DNA from: Pyropia yezoensis
Taxonomy: Eukaryota; Rhodophyta; Bangiophyceae; Bangiales; Bangiaceae
NCBI GenBank assembly: GCA_009829735.1
Contig: CM020620.1
Span: 23,286,020 to 23,350,019 of the forward strand
Direction: 5' to 3'
Length of the DNA: 64,000 nt
A program made the position numbers and the translations under genes. The notes under the pieces were generated by a model, which was given only the letters and a program-made list of their open reading frames with translations, ran no database searches and had not been told where the DNA came from. Positions 34,368 through 44,524 of this stretch are shown in pieces (the stretch's first letter is position 1; each line of letters begins with the position of its first letter).

Positions 34368-36134
34368 ATGCTGGCTCACCGGTCGGATTCAAAAACGGTG
34401 AGGCCCTCTTTCCTCGCCCTGAGTGTGACCACCTGGCTCCGTACGCTGCTCACGAGAACGGTAGTGCTGTCCTGTGCTGCCGCGGCTCTGTCTGCTTGGG
34501 AGCAGGGCAGCCATTTCCGACGCTGCAAGTCATTCCCAAGTCAACTTTTGATATGGCATGCAACGCAGCTCGCCGAGTCGCTGGGGGCGTTCGTGGAGAC
34601 CCCCATTTTTGGTATGAATACGAGACTGCAGCTGCCCGTGCTACATTGTACCGGCAACCTTTCGAAGATGGTCATCCTGTTTACACTTGCGTGTCTTCCT
34701 GCGGAGGTGTCCGCTGTGGCCAGGCGCAACACCCTGGCGATTACCTCGAAGGGGAAGGTCGAGTCCTTGTACCTGCGGGAGTTTCGTGAGACGGTCGCCA
34801 GTGCTGTCGCGTGTCCCGCTGTGCTGTCTTCTGACCTCGACCCTGTGTTCTTCATTATCTTGCAGCTGGTGCAGGTGATTAACGCGGGATGGCGATCCTC
34901 GCTGACGGACAAGCGCGGGACCGAGCATGTTGCTTCGGCGGCCACAACTCGGCTTGCGGCTTCTATCCTCGGGCCTCTTTTTCATCAGGTGAAGCCGCTG
35001 GATCCTGACACGAAAGATGCAAAGGTCGTGAGCCTCAATCTGCACACTCCAATTGCCAACTTGCACCATCAAGTTGGGAACAACCGGGCACGAGTGGCGT
35101 ACGTCTCTGATGATAATATAGAGTGCCACATCCGCGGCGCCGGTCGGTTCGTGTCTAAAAACGGGAGCAACGCGCCACAGGCTGCTCTCTTCTCGGATCT
35201 AGTGGGACTCAAGGCGGCCACCATCAACTTCTCCACGTCCCGGTCACATCCCTCCTCCCTCTCATACACGAAGTTCATTCGCATCTGTAAGTGCTGGGCT
35301 ACACTGGGCAAGGATGGACCCGCAGAGTACGCCGCCCTGAGCAGCATTGCAGAGGACGAGACGGAGCTGAAAATACTCAACGAGGGTGCTGCACGCTTTC
35401 TCTCTGTTCAGCTCCCGCTGCACGAGCGGGCAGACGACGGTGGTGCACGCAAATGGGACGCGAACGGGCAGCAATTGATCGGGAAGAAGGAAGTGGTGCG
35501 GCGAGGCTTGCGCCGCGCGCAGCACACCAATGTGGCGTGCGTCTGCGGTGATCTGGCGGGGAAGAGCCCCTTTATGAAGCACTTGCGGCAGAGGCAAGCA
35601 GCCACCGCTGCTGCTGCTGCGGCGGCTACTGCAGCGGCTGCTGTTGCTGCTGGCCAGGCGGCTCTCTCTCCAGTGGAATCTGTAAGAGGGGCACGGGCGC
35701 CGATGGGGGGTGTCTCGGGTTTCTCCGTGAGTGACGCTCCTTCGGACAGCCAGGGCGATTCAGATGGGGGGACAGCAACCGACGGCGGCATGGCATCGAG
35801 TGCGGACGATGCGCGGGCTTTCGGCGATCTCGGCAGTGGCACTGGGCGCAGGAAGGCACGCGGCACACGGCGGCGAGTATCGTATCTGCCATGTCCGCCG
35901 TCGCGCCTCCGCTGTCGCTGCTGCAACGCATTCTCGACGATCCTGCGGCGTACGCTACAATCTGCGATGGTGACACTACAGAGCAGCCGGCTCACGCGAC
36001 GTCGGACATTGTGGCGTGCGTCCGCAAGCACATCTTCGTATGGAGCAGTTTTTCCTGAGAACGAGGACGCGGCCGTTTGCGAAATGGGCTTTGAACGCCA
36101 CCGTCGACAGAGGCGAGATTTTCGGCTCTGCTGA
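34368..36134 (+). CDS. Unrecognised 588-codon ORF
   Basis: The frame encodes a largely globular protein to about residue 405, then poly-Ala (codons near 35600-35660), a Ser/Asp/Gly-rich linker and a basic C-terminus. Mid-region sequence (LNLHTPIANLHHQVGNN, then GRFVSKNGSNAPQAALFSDL) faintly resembles the C-terminal 'NLH…E…N' region of some large eukaryotic DNA-transposon proteins, but I cannot name one. Splice-like sites occur inside (GTAAGT at 35287, CTCTCTGTTCAG ending 35411), yet splicing them would drop good-looking coding sequence, so I kept the frame unspliced. The ATG at 34368 is simply the first in frame; the true start is unknown. Confidence 0.45.
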   Translation: MLAHRSDSKTVRPSFLALSVTTWLRTLLTRTVVLSCAAAALSAWEQGSHFRRCKSFPSQLLIWHATQLAESLGAFVETPIFGMNTRLQLPVLHCTGNLSKMVILFTLACLPAEVSAVARRNTLAITSKGKVESLYLREFRETVASAVACPAVLSSDLDPVFFIILQLVQVINAGWRSSLTDKRGTEHVASAATTRLAASILGPLFHQVKPLDPDTKDAKVVSLNLHTPIANLHHQVGNNRARVAYVSDDNIECHIRGAGRFVSKNGSNAPQAALFSDLVGLKAATINFSTSRSHPSSLSYTKFIRICKCWATLGKDGPAEYAALSSIAEDETELKILNEGAARFLSVQLPLHERADDGGARKWDANGQQLIGKKEVVRRGLRRAQHTNVACVCGDLAGKSPFMKHLRQRQAATAAAAAAATAAAAVAAGQAALSPVESVRGARAPMGGVSGFSVSDAPSDSQGDSDGGTATDGGMASSADDARAFGDLGSGTGRRKARGTRRRVSYLPCPPSRLRCRCCNAFSTILRRTLQSAMVTLQSSRLTRRRTLWRASASTSSYGAVFPENEDAAVCEMGFERHRRQRRDFRLC

Positions 36135-36289
36135 GCGCGTGCTCAGTCGGCTGCTTCTGTTTCGTAGCTCTCTCCTACCGTCGGACGCGCTTGTAGCCAT
36201 CATATAGTACCATTTTCCACCATCTCATACAGGTGTTTACATGACCTGCCGCGCCGCCCGCCTCCTCAATCATCATGCGCCAGTTTTTG

Positions 36290-37300
36290 GCCGGAGAGCT
36301 TGCGGGAGCCACTATCTGGATGCTGTCGTTGCCTAGACGCAACAGGGCGACAGGAAGAAGCGCGACGGCACCACCAGCCGCCAGGGCCGCCACGAAAGCC
36401 GCAGTGGGCATGTCATAGGCGGCAAGAGGCGGGGACCGCCGACACCGCCGGCGGCCAGGGCCGCCACGACAGCCGCTGTGGCGGCGGGGGAGGGCGGAGG
36501 GAGTTGAGGAGCGCGGTCGTCGCCAGCGGCCGGGGCCGCCACGACAGCCGCTGTGGCAGTTGAAGAGATGGCGTGGGTGGGGAGCGCAGAAGCCGCGAGC
36601 GGCCAGGGCCGACACGACAGCCACTGTGGCGGCGGGGGAGCGTGCGGCAGGCGGGGAGCACCGACGCCACCAGCGCGCATGTCCGCCAAAAATGAAACAG
36701 CGGCCGTGGAGCAGCGCGCGGAGGGCAGAGAGCGTCAACACCGCCAGCACCCAGGGCCGCCAAGAAAGCCGCAGCAGCCGTGGAGGAGGGGGCAGGGGGG
36801 CGGGAAGCGTAGAAGCCGCCACCGGCCGGGGCCTCCACGAAGGCCGCTGAGAAATTCAGGAGGGGGCGCGGGCGGGGAGCGCCGACACAGGCAGCGGACA
36901 GGGCCGCCACGACAGCCTCTGTAGCGGCGGGGGAGGGCGCGGGGGGCGGAAAGCGCCGACGCCGCCAGCGCGCATGTCCGCCAAGAATGAAACAGCGGCC
37001 GTGGATGAGCGCGCGGAGGGCGGGGAGCGTCGACACCGCCAGCGCCCAGGGCCGCCAAAAAAGCCGCAGCAGCCGTGGAGGAGGGGGCGGGGGGGCGGGG
37101 AGCGTCGACGCCGCTACCGGCCAGGGCCTCCACGAAAGCCGATTTGGCAGGTGAGGAGAGGGCGCGAGCGGGGAACGCCACACCGCCAGCGGCCAGAACC
37201 GCCACGACAGCCGCTGTGGCGGCGGGGGAGGGCGCGGGGGGCGGGGAGCGCCGACGCCGCCAGCGGCGATGGCCGCTTCGATGGCCGCGCGCACCATGCG
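36290..37300. repeat. GC-rich minisatellite, ~93-bp units, ~295-bp super-unit
   Basis: Many imperfect copies of a unit containing CAGGGCCGCCACGACAGCCG and GCGGGGGAGGGCGC. The marker GCGCATGTCCGCCAA at about 36675 and again at 36970 shows a 295-base higher-order step. The minus strand reads as a repeated PPPQRLSWRPWP-like peptide, but frames are open on both strands and I do not call a gene. Confidence 0.75.
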
Positions 37301-38289
37301 TCGAGACAGAAGACGCGGGAAGAGCGCGATGGCGTGGTAACGGCAGAGCCCGTGTACAACGGCCATCGCGCGAGAACAGGCGTGCGCGTCTCTGGCAGCT
37401 ATAGGCAGCATGTACGAGAGACCAATCAATGGACCCAATATCGGTGAGGCTTGCACCAATCCGTGTCCCTTGCCAACGGCCTCTTACACGACGGACGATC
37501 CTACATTTTGCAGTTCACCCTCGACGTTCTGAGATCGTCCATACGCGGATCATCTCACTCTGGCGCCAAAATGAACGGAGTTGAAGGCATGACAGAGCCC
37601 TCACCTCGTTTCGCGCCGTCTAAGGGACCCCCCAGATCGGATAAGCCGTAAACAGAGCGCTATTTTTGTCGTAGCAGCCTCAACTGGGGAGATCCATGCT
37701 TTCCGGTGTCATTCTGCAAAGAATCGGGCCTGTCGGGCGCATACGTTGTGGATTGGAGGGAAAGTTTTGCACCGTACCTATCGACAATGTCGGCTGGCGG
37801 AGGGTGTGTGCATCCATCGATTTGCGCGTCATTCTGCGGCCAGCAGCGATCCTCGCGTCATGGCACAGTCGTCGTCGACACTGGAGCGTCGGGTGGCCGG
37901 CGAGTGGCTGCATCATGCATCGCCGTCCTGTGGGCGCCCGTCGGGCGCCCTCCTCGGCCGGTGTGCGGTTGCACTCCGTATGGCGGGGCCGGAGGGACCG
38001 ACGAGTGCGCGGCTGGCGACTGCCGGTGTTGCGCCGACCTTCGTACAAAGCTTGTGCGCCGCCGCATCGTGTGCTTGTTTCCGTAGATCGTGCTTCTTGT
38101 GACCAATCTCTCGTCGTCGTGAAGCCCGTGGCTCATCTACCTTTGGCTCCCCCACCGTGTACCGGGCACCTCTACCAAGTCGCACTTCCCCACTCGTACC
38201 CCTGTTACCAGTTGCGAGACTGTCTGCTCCTCTTCCCCTCCTCTCCATTCTTTTTCCCCCCTCTTTTCAGGCGTCGCGTGCAACCGAAC
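37301..38289. other. Upstream region of the histone-like gene
   Basis: No independent gene is seen. A frame is open from 37696, but it runs through a pyrimidine tract that reads as an intron end. This stretch probably holds the promoter, 5' untranslated exon and an intron of the gene at 38290. Confidence 0.4.
38222..38270 (+). promoter_or_regulatory. Likely 3' splice site (polypyrimidine tract + TTTTCAG)
   Basis: A nearly pure C/T tract of about 45 bases ends CTCTTTTCAG at 38270, 20 bases before the histone-like ATG. It suggests an intron in the 5' untranslated region. The matching donor is not identified. Confidence 0.5.
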
Positions 38290-38805
38290 ATGGGCCGCGT
38301 CAAGCGCAACCCCCCGCAGCTGCCCGACGGGCCGCGGGGGGCTGCGGGCCGCTTTGTTCGTACGGCGGCTGCCGACGAGGCTTCTGTGCGGGTGGCTGCT
38401 GCATCGGGCGTTTTTGCGCGTTGCGCGCCGCTGGCAGGGACAGCCGGTCACGAGACGGCTAGCGGGGCGGGGACCCGGGGGGCGGCCGTCATGCCCCCGC
38501 TGATCCGACAGAACATTCCTTGAACCGAGGCTCTGCGGGAGTTCCAGCGGTATCCGCGTACATCGAACTTGCTGATCGGCAAGCTGCCTTTCCAGCACCA
38601 CGAGCGCGAGGTCGTCTCGGACCTCAAGACAGAGCTGCGCCTGGAGCCGTGTGCTATCAGTGCTCTGCAACACGCAGTCGAGGACTGCATCGTGGAGGTG
38701 TTTGAGGACTGCGTCTTATGTGCTACCCACGTCAAGCGCGTGACAGTGACGCTGAAGGACGTCCGCTTGGCGATGCGCATGCGCAGCGACCGGTTCCGCT
38801 TCTGA
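38290..38805 (+). pseudogene. Divergent histone H3 variant, possibly CENP-A-like
   Basis: One frame of 171 codons plus stop. Residues 1-77 are a tail unlike canonical H3 (no ARTKQTARKS). From residue 79 the H3 fold is clear: ALREFQRYPRTSNLL (alpha N), IGKLPFQHHEREVVSDLKTE (alpha 1), SALQHAVEDCIVEVFEDC (alpha 2), CATHVKRVTVTLKDVRLAMR (loop 2, alpha 3), ending FRF. Codon 78 (38521-38523) is TGA, where H3 has Gly in RPGTVALRE. This is the only defect. Core residues differ widely from replication H3, and the tail is unrelated, as in centromeric H3. However, loop 1 has canonical H3 length, whereas many CENP-A proteins have one or two extra residues. It is either a pseudogene, a null allele or a base-call error in a live variant gene. 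Confidence 0.85.
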
Positions 38806-39559
38806 ATCTTGTCCTCCTTGCCATCAAGAAAACAGCGCGCGTCGATAGAGAGCGCAATAACCTAACTCATGTGACTGTGTCATGCCGCGAGGACTCTTCT
38901 GCTGAGTGTGTCTCACTGCAATGCACATTATCTTTTTCCATTCTTTGTCTTTTCATCGAGTGTTGCAGTCAGCCGTGCACAAAGTGCTTGGGCGACGTAC
39001 GTTGTTTTGCGGCATGCGACAATGCGGATCATATCGGCTCAGCAGACTGCAACGCATAATGTGGCAAGATGAACATTGTCGGTGCCCCTCGATGCGCAGG
39101 ACCGAGGACTGGACCGCATTGATGAGAGCAACACCAAGATTAGCAGCCTCGGCAGCAAGGTGGCCACTGGGATGGCTCTGGATGAGATTTTAGAGGATCC
39201 TGCAGGAGTAAGGGACCCAGGCGGCGACAGCAGATACTAATTCGGCACTGAGTGGAGTGCAAGGTTTACACGGCGCCCATCACAAGCACAACATACGACA
39301 CATGATAAGAGAACAAAAGAAAGCCGCAACAATAGAAAGTATAACACCGCAGCAAAGCGGAACGGCCTAAAGCGGTTTGACAACGTGTCCTGCAAAGAGC
39401 GGAGACGTGATAGAACACGTCGACGATGACCAATAGACGGAGGACGATGGTGGCCGCACAATAAACATGCCCACCTGACGGGTGGCACAAATGAATGAAT
39501 GCACGAGACAAGAACGTAAAACGTGAGACGTCCACGAATGCAAAACCGTCGCCCGACGC
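38806..39559. other. 3' flank; one short unexplained open segment
   Basis: Mostly non-coding. At 39073-39240 a 55-codon segment ends in TAA and reads as a hydrophilic helix (RGLDRIDESNTKISSLGSKV, then ATGMALDEILEDPAG). Its heptad-like Leu/Ile spacing could be a terminal exon of a coiled-coil protein. I cannot name it or find its other exons. Confidence 0.3.
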
Positions 39560-40490
39560 TGTCGGCGGCGAACGTCGAGACGGTGGCTACCACTGCGGCG
39601 AGGGGAGCGGCAGTCGCCCACATCCACTGCCGCCTCCATGGTCAGTGTCATAGACTAACCGCAATTGGGGACAAGGTGGCGGCCACGGTGGCGAGGGGGG
39701 TGGGAGACGGCCGCAACCGTCGCCGCCTCGACGTACAGTGTCCACGCGGAGCGCGGCGGTGAAAGCGACACCCGTCACCACGCCAGCCATAGCGGGCGCG
39801 CGCTGATGGCGTCACAACCACCCGCCGTGGCGCCGCGCCGCGTTGGCAGTAAGAGTGGAGACGGTGGCTGCCACGGCCACGAGAGGACAGGGATACGGCC
39901 ACAACCGCCACCGCCGCGACGGACAGCGTCAACGCCCAAACGAGAGTGGAGAGAAGGTGGCGGCGACGGCGTCGAGGGAAGGGGGAGACGGCGACAACCG
40001 CCGCCGCCGCGATGGTCAGCGTCACAGACCTGCCGCGATTGGGGAGAAGGTGGCGGTCACGGTGGCGAGGGGGGTGAGAGACGGCCGCGACCGTCGCCGC
40101 CTCGACGTACAGCACCCAAACCGAGCGCGGCGGTGAAAGCGACAACCGTCACGACGCCAGCCATAGCAGGCGCTCGCTGTTGGCGTTACAACTACCCGCC
40201 GTGGCGCTGCGCGGCGTCGGCAGCGAGGGTTGAGACGGTGGCAGCCACGGCGGCGAGGGGACAGGGAAACGGCCACAGCCACCAAGGCCGCGACGGACAG
40301 CGTCGGCGACCATCTGGGAGTGGGGAGACGGTGGCGGCCACAGCGGTGAGGGGAGTTGGAGACGGCCTAAACCGCCTCTGCTACGGCGGACAACGTCAGC
40401 GACCAGCCGAGAGTGGGGGAAACGTGGCGGCCACGGCAGGTAGGGGAGTTGAAAACGACCAAAACCGCCACCGCTGCGACGGAAAACGAC
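39560..40490. repeat. Minisatellite with 373-bp higher-order repeat
   Basis: The marker GAGACGGTGGCNGCCACGG (with variants) recurs at about 39575, 39669, 39858, 39950, 40042, 40231, 40323 and 40418. Steps are about 94, 189, 92, 92, 189, 92 and 95 bases. The pattern 92+92+189 repeats, giving a 373-base higher-order period (39669 to 40042, 39858 to 40231). The 189-base unit carries an extra block (GCGGCGGTGAAAGCGACA). Both strands are open; no gene is called. Confidence 0.8.
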
Positions 40491-41646
40491 CACGCGGAGC
40501 GTGGCGACGTGAGCAACGACAGCCATCACGCCAGCCATGGCGTGCGTGCGCTGATGGCCACACAACGGCCGCCGCTGGGACAGACAGCGTCGACGACCAC
40601 CGGGGCCGTGACACCCACGATTTCCATCACGCGAGGGATGGCGGGTGCACGGTGATGACCCCACTACCGCCATGACGGCGCCGGACGGCGTCGACCACGA
40701 CGGGGTCCGTGACAACCACGATGGTCACCCCGCCAGCAATGACGGGCACGCGGTGATGGCCCCACGACCGCCTTCACGGCGCCAGACGGCGTCGGCGGCT
40801 TGGGAGGAGACGTGCGCTGCCACAACGAACACCGCTGCAGGGGACGGCGTCGAAAATCAAACGTGCGGAGCTGGTGATCGCTGGAACGAGGCGACGGCGA
40901 TCCGGCAGGCGGTGACGGAGCCGACGACGACGGCGGTTAAGATGCTCCGTAATACCGTGGATCTGGGCTCCGTGAACATTGACGCGATAGGAAAGGCCCA
41001 AAAAAGCTCTGAAGCAATGACATGGACATGAGAATGCCGTTTAAACAGCATCGGCGACACTCGATTATTTCCAAGCAAGACCTGATTTTTCACGTAGCAC
41101 CCAGATTATGCTCCAAGGGAGTCTTTACGGTCCTGATTGTGTTCTCGAGGAGACAATCATCACTGATCGTGGAGCTGAGTACCTCTGAAGGAATACTTAG
41201 AGGTTCTGGACAGTCACTTCGCCAAGATAACTGAGCCTTTCGCGAATGCACCTCTGCAAAGCCCCTCTTGAAGCCAGAATATTGTCTTTTCGGGGATGCA
41301 TGCTGGAAGGGCTACTTTTGTCGGACTGACGAGGCAATCCTGGCCACTCAGCGCAGCTTCATCGACTTGGCCGTCAGACGTTGTCCACACAATCCTCTGG
41401 GCCGCGCAGCCGGCTCCTTCCCAGTTACTAGTTGCTCTCTCGCGAGACCTGCCATCCGTGCGTGGCCGTGGCGTAGGTGGGCGCCATCGACTCCGTGGAC
41501 TTCAAGTTTGTTCATTGCCTCGCGGCCCGACTTGCTTGGTACGTGGATCGCCGACGGCTTGTTCTGGTCAACGTGACTTTCCTTTGTGGCTGTGCATCAT
41601 TCGTATCTGCGTCGCCGAGCGTGCACTGCTCCCACTACGGGTGATC
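40491..41646. other. Flank of the minisatellite and upstream of the next gene
   Basis: To about 40800 it contains two or three worn copies of another GC-rich unit (GACGGCGTCG.CGAC..CGGGG). After 41000 composition normalises. Upstream exons of the gene at 41647 may lie here, because the frame is open from 41296, but I cannot define them. Confidence 0.35.
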
Positions 41647-41940
41647 ATGTCCACGACAGCATTGGGGCCTGCTGATGCTTTTTCTTTTTTGCTACGACTC
41701 TGCTTTGAGTGGCGGCCAATTGACAAAGTGAAGGGGTCGAACGTGCCCATTCTGATGATTCTGCACGTCGTCATGCAGCTGCGCGCTCTTGCGGGCATCA
41801 TTTATGCGAAGGACACGGATGCGTTCGCTGATTATTTTGCAAACGCGTTTGGCACGGCGTCTGTGCAGGGGGTGAACACGCTTCTGCACAAGAGCTTGAA
41901 AGTGACCGCTGACGAGGTCGACGTCAAAGACGGTGTTGCT

Positions 41941-42129
41941 GTACGTTTCTGTTGCCGTGGGTCAACGATACACACGGGATGCGCTGCGACAAAGTTTCTT
42001 GCTCTGCTCACTCGCATGTCTCATTATGTTCAATGATTGTTGCTGACATGGTGTTCCCCTCTTGGGTTGGTCCATGCGTTTTTTCCTTTGTGTCATGCGT
42101 TGCCCGTGCTGATTTTGCGCGCACCCCAG
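41941..42129 (+). other. Probable intron (189 bp)
   Basis: It starts GTACGT and ends GCGCACCCCAG, after a T/C-rich stretch (TTTTTTCCTTTGTGTC). It is phase 0 and a multiple of three, so the reading frame is open with or without splicing. Donor and acceptor match consensus well, and the retained version would encode an odd Cys/Phe/His-rich stretch. Confidence 0.5.
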
Positions 42130-42875
42130 TTCGCCAAGCACATCCAGAACCAATCTGCAGAGCTGAACGCACTGCTCGCCGGCACCGCTCTCAACCCTGC
42201 AGCTGCCAAGTGGTCTTGGCTCTGCCGCAACCTTCGTCTGCGATCGGTCGCCGTCGTCGCGGTCATCCCATCAGCACCCGACGCACCCACCCTTGACCTC
42301 ACCATGGCCGAGATGTCGTCGGTGTCGGCCACTTTGCACACCCTGGCGGAGAGCAGCCCTCCGAGTTTGCCGCAGTTCTGCTCCGTGCGATTCACGCAAA
42401 CGCCCGCACCTGGTAACCAGGGCGTCACGATGGAGGTCACCCATCAGCGGTATTCCTGGGGGACTCTGCATCTCATTGACAGTGTATCGAGGTCTGTTCT
42501 CTCGCGGGTGGAGTCGCGATTCCTACCACGCGTTCCTGAACAACCGCTCTCGGATACAACCGGGACGGCGGGAGGACCGACATCACGTGCTTCGTCTCAC
42601 ACGGGTGGAAGCCGGCCACCAGCCACACCCGCCGGTCTGAGAGGGTCCGGAGCTACGCCGCCATTCTCTAGAAAGAAGAACAAGCGGGCGGCCTCGGAAG
42701 ACACGCTTTCCGTTGCTTCAAACAGGTCAACTCGGTCGCTGAGATTTCAACGGCTGAACGAGCGCTTGGCTAACGCACACGATGCAGCTATTGCGGCTTT
42801 CATGGAGGAGGACACTCATGCGACGGTGGTCCAGCCCCACTACGCTGTTTATGAGGTGGAACCAACGTTGGTTTG

Positions 42876-43345
42876 TGTGGCAAAAACCACTTGCACACAC
42901 GACACTCAAGTTGGGGCGGTGTACAAGGGCTGCCTCCCGTGTCGGGGGGAACCGGAAGAAGTGCAAGTCGCACACACTCTGTCCCTGTTGTGGGGCAAAC
43001 CCCCCACGGACAAACAAGAGGATGGTGTGTGGTCCAACAGTTTCTTGGTCGGGACGGGGACGCAGGGCCAAGCCCCGCTGTCCCTCCCCTTATCCCCCCA
43101 GGGTCCCCTCAGAATCTCGCCACTCAGAATCTCCCACCCCAGCACCTGCCCACCGGGCCGCACGAAAATTCAAGACGATAAATGCAGAAAACCCTCAAAT
43201 CCAAGTTGGATTTACTACTAAGCTAACTATCCCAAACTTAGGGAATATGGACCCAAATGCAGGGGGAGGAACGGATCAGGCTAGTGGCCTGCCGCCCCTT
43301 GCATGGCACGTGTTGCCCCCCTACCTGGGGGTCAATACTGCCACA
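42876..43345 (-). mobile_element. Solo family-B LTR with perfect target duplication
   Basis: 470 bp. Its reverse complement runs TGTGGCAG to TTTGCCACA. GTTTG flanks it on both sides (42871-42875 and 43346-43350). It shares diagnostic bases with the B2 LTR at 47581 (for example TGATCCGTTCCTCC) rather than with B1 or D, so it belongs to the younger B subfamily. It is inserted antisense to the host gene. Confidence 0.95.
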
Positions 43346-44524
43346 GTTTGGCCAAACGGTGGAGTTTTTGTCTACGCGCAGTTTCCATTCCTCCTCGACG
43401 ATTCATGGCGCTCGCCGGGCCTGTGTTTATCGTACTGCCGCAAGGTGCTCTGCGACCCGGACCCCCGCAATATGGGCTGGACTTACGAGACCATCTTCAG
43501 CATGAACAAAGAAGACATCGAACGTGAGCGGCAAGCTGTTGCAGGCGGTGGCCGTGCCCAGCAATACCCGCCCGTTCCGGGGACGTTACCCAGGCCACCT
43601 GGATCTCCAACGCCCACGACGCCGACGGCTCAGCCCACGCCTCCCACTCCGTCGTCCATAACGGACGGTGCTGCGCCGACGCCGGCGGCGAGCACTGGGC
43701 CGGCTGCCTCGGCGGCGACTGGTTCCGTGCCTCCAGAGCAGCCCACGGGAGACCGCGCAGCGAACGAATACGAGGGTCTCCAGGAGGAAGAGCTGGAGTT
43801 GGGCCTGCTACCCGACTTGGGCCTTGGTGCAACGCCTACGTCAGTTTTTATGGGCATGCTGGGTGCAAGCACACCTGCAGCCGGCACTGCAGGGGCGCCA
43901 CGAGGCGGAGCACCAACTGTGGACACGACCTCTGGCGTCCCGTCTCGAGTCGCGCCCCCACCCGGTCCACCCAGCGCGGGTGCCCCACTGATTCCTGTGC
44001 GTCCGGACGGTTCCGCGGGTAACCCGTCCTCTGTCGCCGACCGTGATGCTCCGGTAACGTCCCCCGTGACTGCTGGGCGAGACTCGGCTGCTGTGGTGGT
44101 AGCCGCTGTGTCTGCTTTTGCAGCGGGACAACCTCCTCCGGATTCACCATCGCGACTAACCGCGCAGCAGCCGCCAACGCCTGGTCGACCGCCTCGTCAG
44201 CGAGAGAGCACTCTAGTCACCGCAGACGCTTTCGAGGCGGAGCTCGCGTCAGTGACGGCATCGAAAGGGCTGCACGACGGCTTCCTTAAGGCGTTGCACG
44301 TGTGTAACGCGGATATGGGGTTCGACCTGAGCGAGACTATCAAGATCAAGGAGGTGGCTGGGTCGCCAAAAGCATCGTTTTCGATGCGCTGCACCTTCCT
44401 CAGTGCTATGGATCTCGACACATCCAGAGTCACTACCAATACTGTGCGCACGGAGCAGTTCATCGTGGCGGCGTACCAGGCTCGTGCTGGGCTTCCTTCT
44501 GCTCCCATTAATGTATGTGATTGA

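Larger units (their letters stand above)
41647..44524 (+). pseudogene. Unrecognised host gene split by a solo LTR
   Basis: Exon 1 (ATG at 41647, to 41940) encodes a mostly helical sequence. An intron at 41941-42129 then joins in phase 0 to a frame open to 42875. There the solo LTR 42876-43345 interrupts. Coding resumes at 43346 in the frame expected after a 475-base insertion (LTR plus target duplication) and runs to the stop at 44522-44524. The second half has FVYAQFPFLLDDSW, a long Pro/Thr/Ala linker, and a C-terminal domain (GLHDGFLKALHVCNADMGFD... TEQFIVAAYQARAGLP). I recognise no family. Length without the inserts is about 740 residues. An upstream ATG at 41296 is also in frame. The gene was probably whole until the recent LTR insertion. 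Confidence 0.6.

Noticed and set aside
35287-35411. A 125-bp intron (GTAAGT…TGTTCAG) in the 34368-36134 frame
   Set aside because: Splicing would shift the frame to an early stop and remove sequence that looks coding. Unspliced reading is better supported.
36413-37459. A 348-codon minus-strand repeat protein
   Set aside because: The array is open in several frames on both strands and starts and ends with the minisatellite. Nothing marks this frame as the coding one.
42906-43221. A gene of about 100 codons on either strand at this place
   Set aside because: It lies wholly inside the solo LTR, and the same frames recur in every family-B LTR. They are LTR sequence read by chance.
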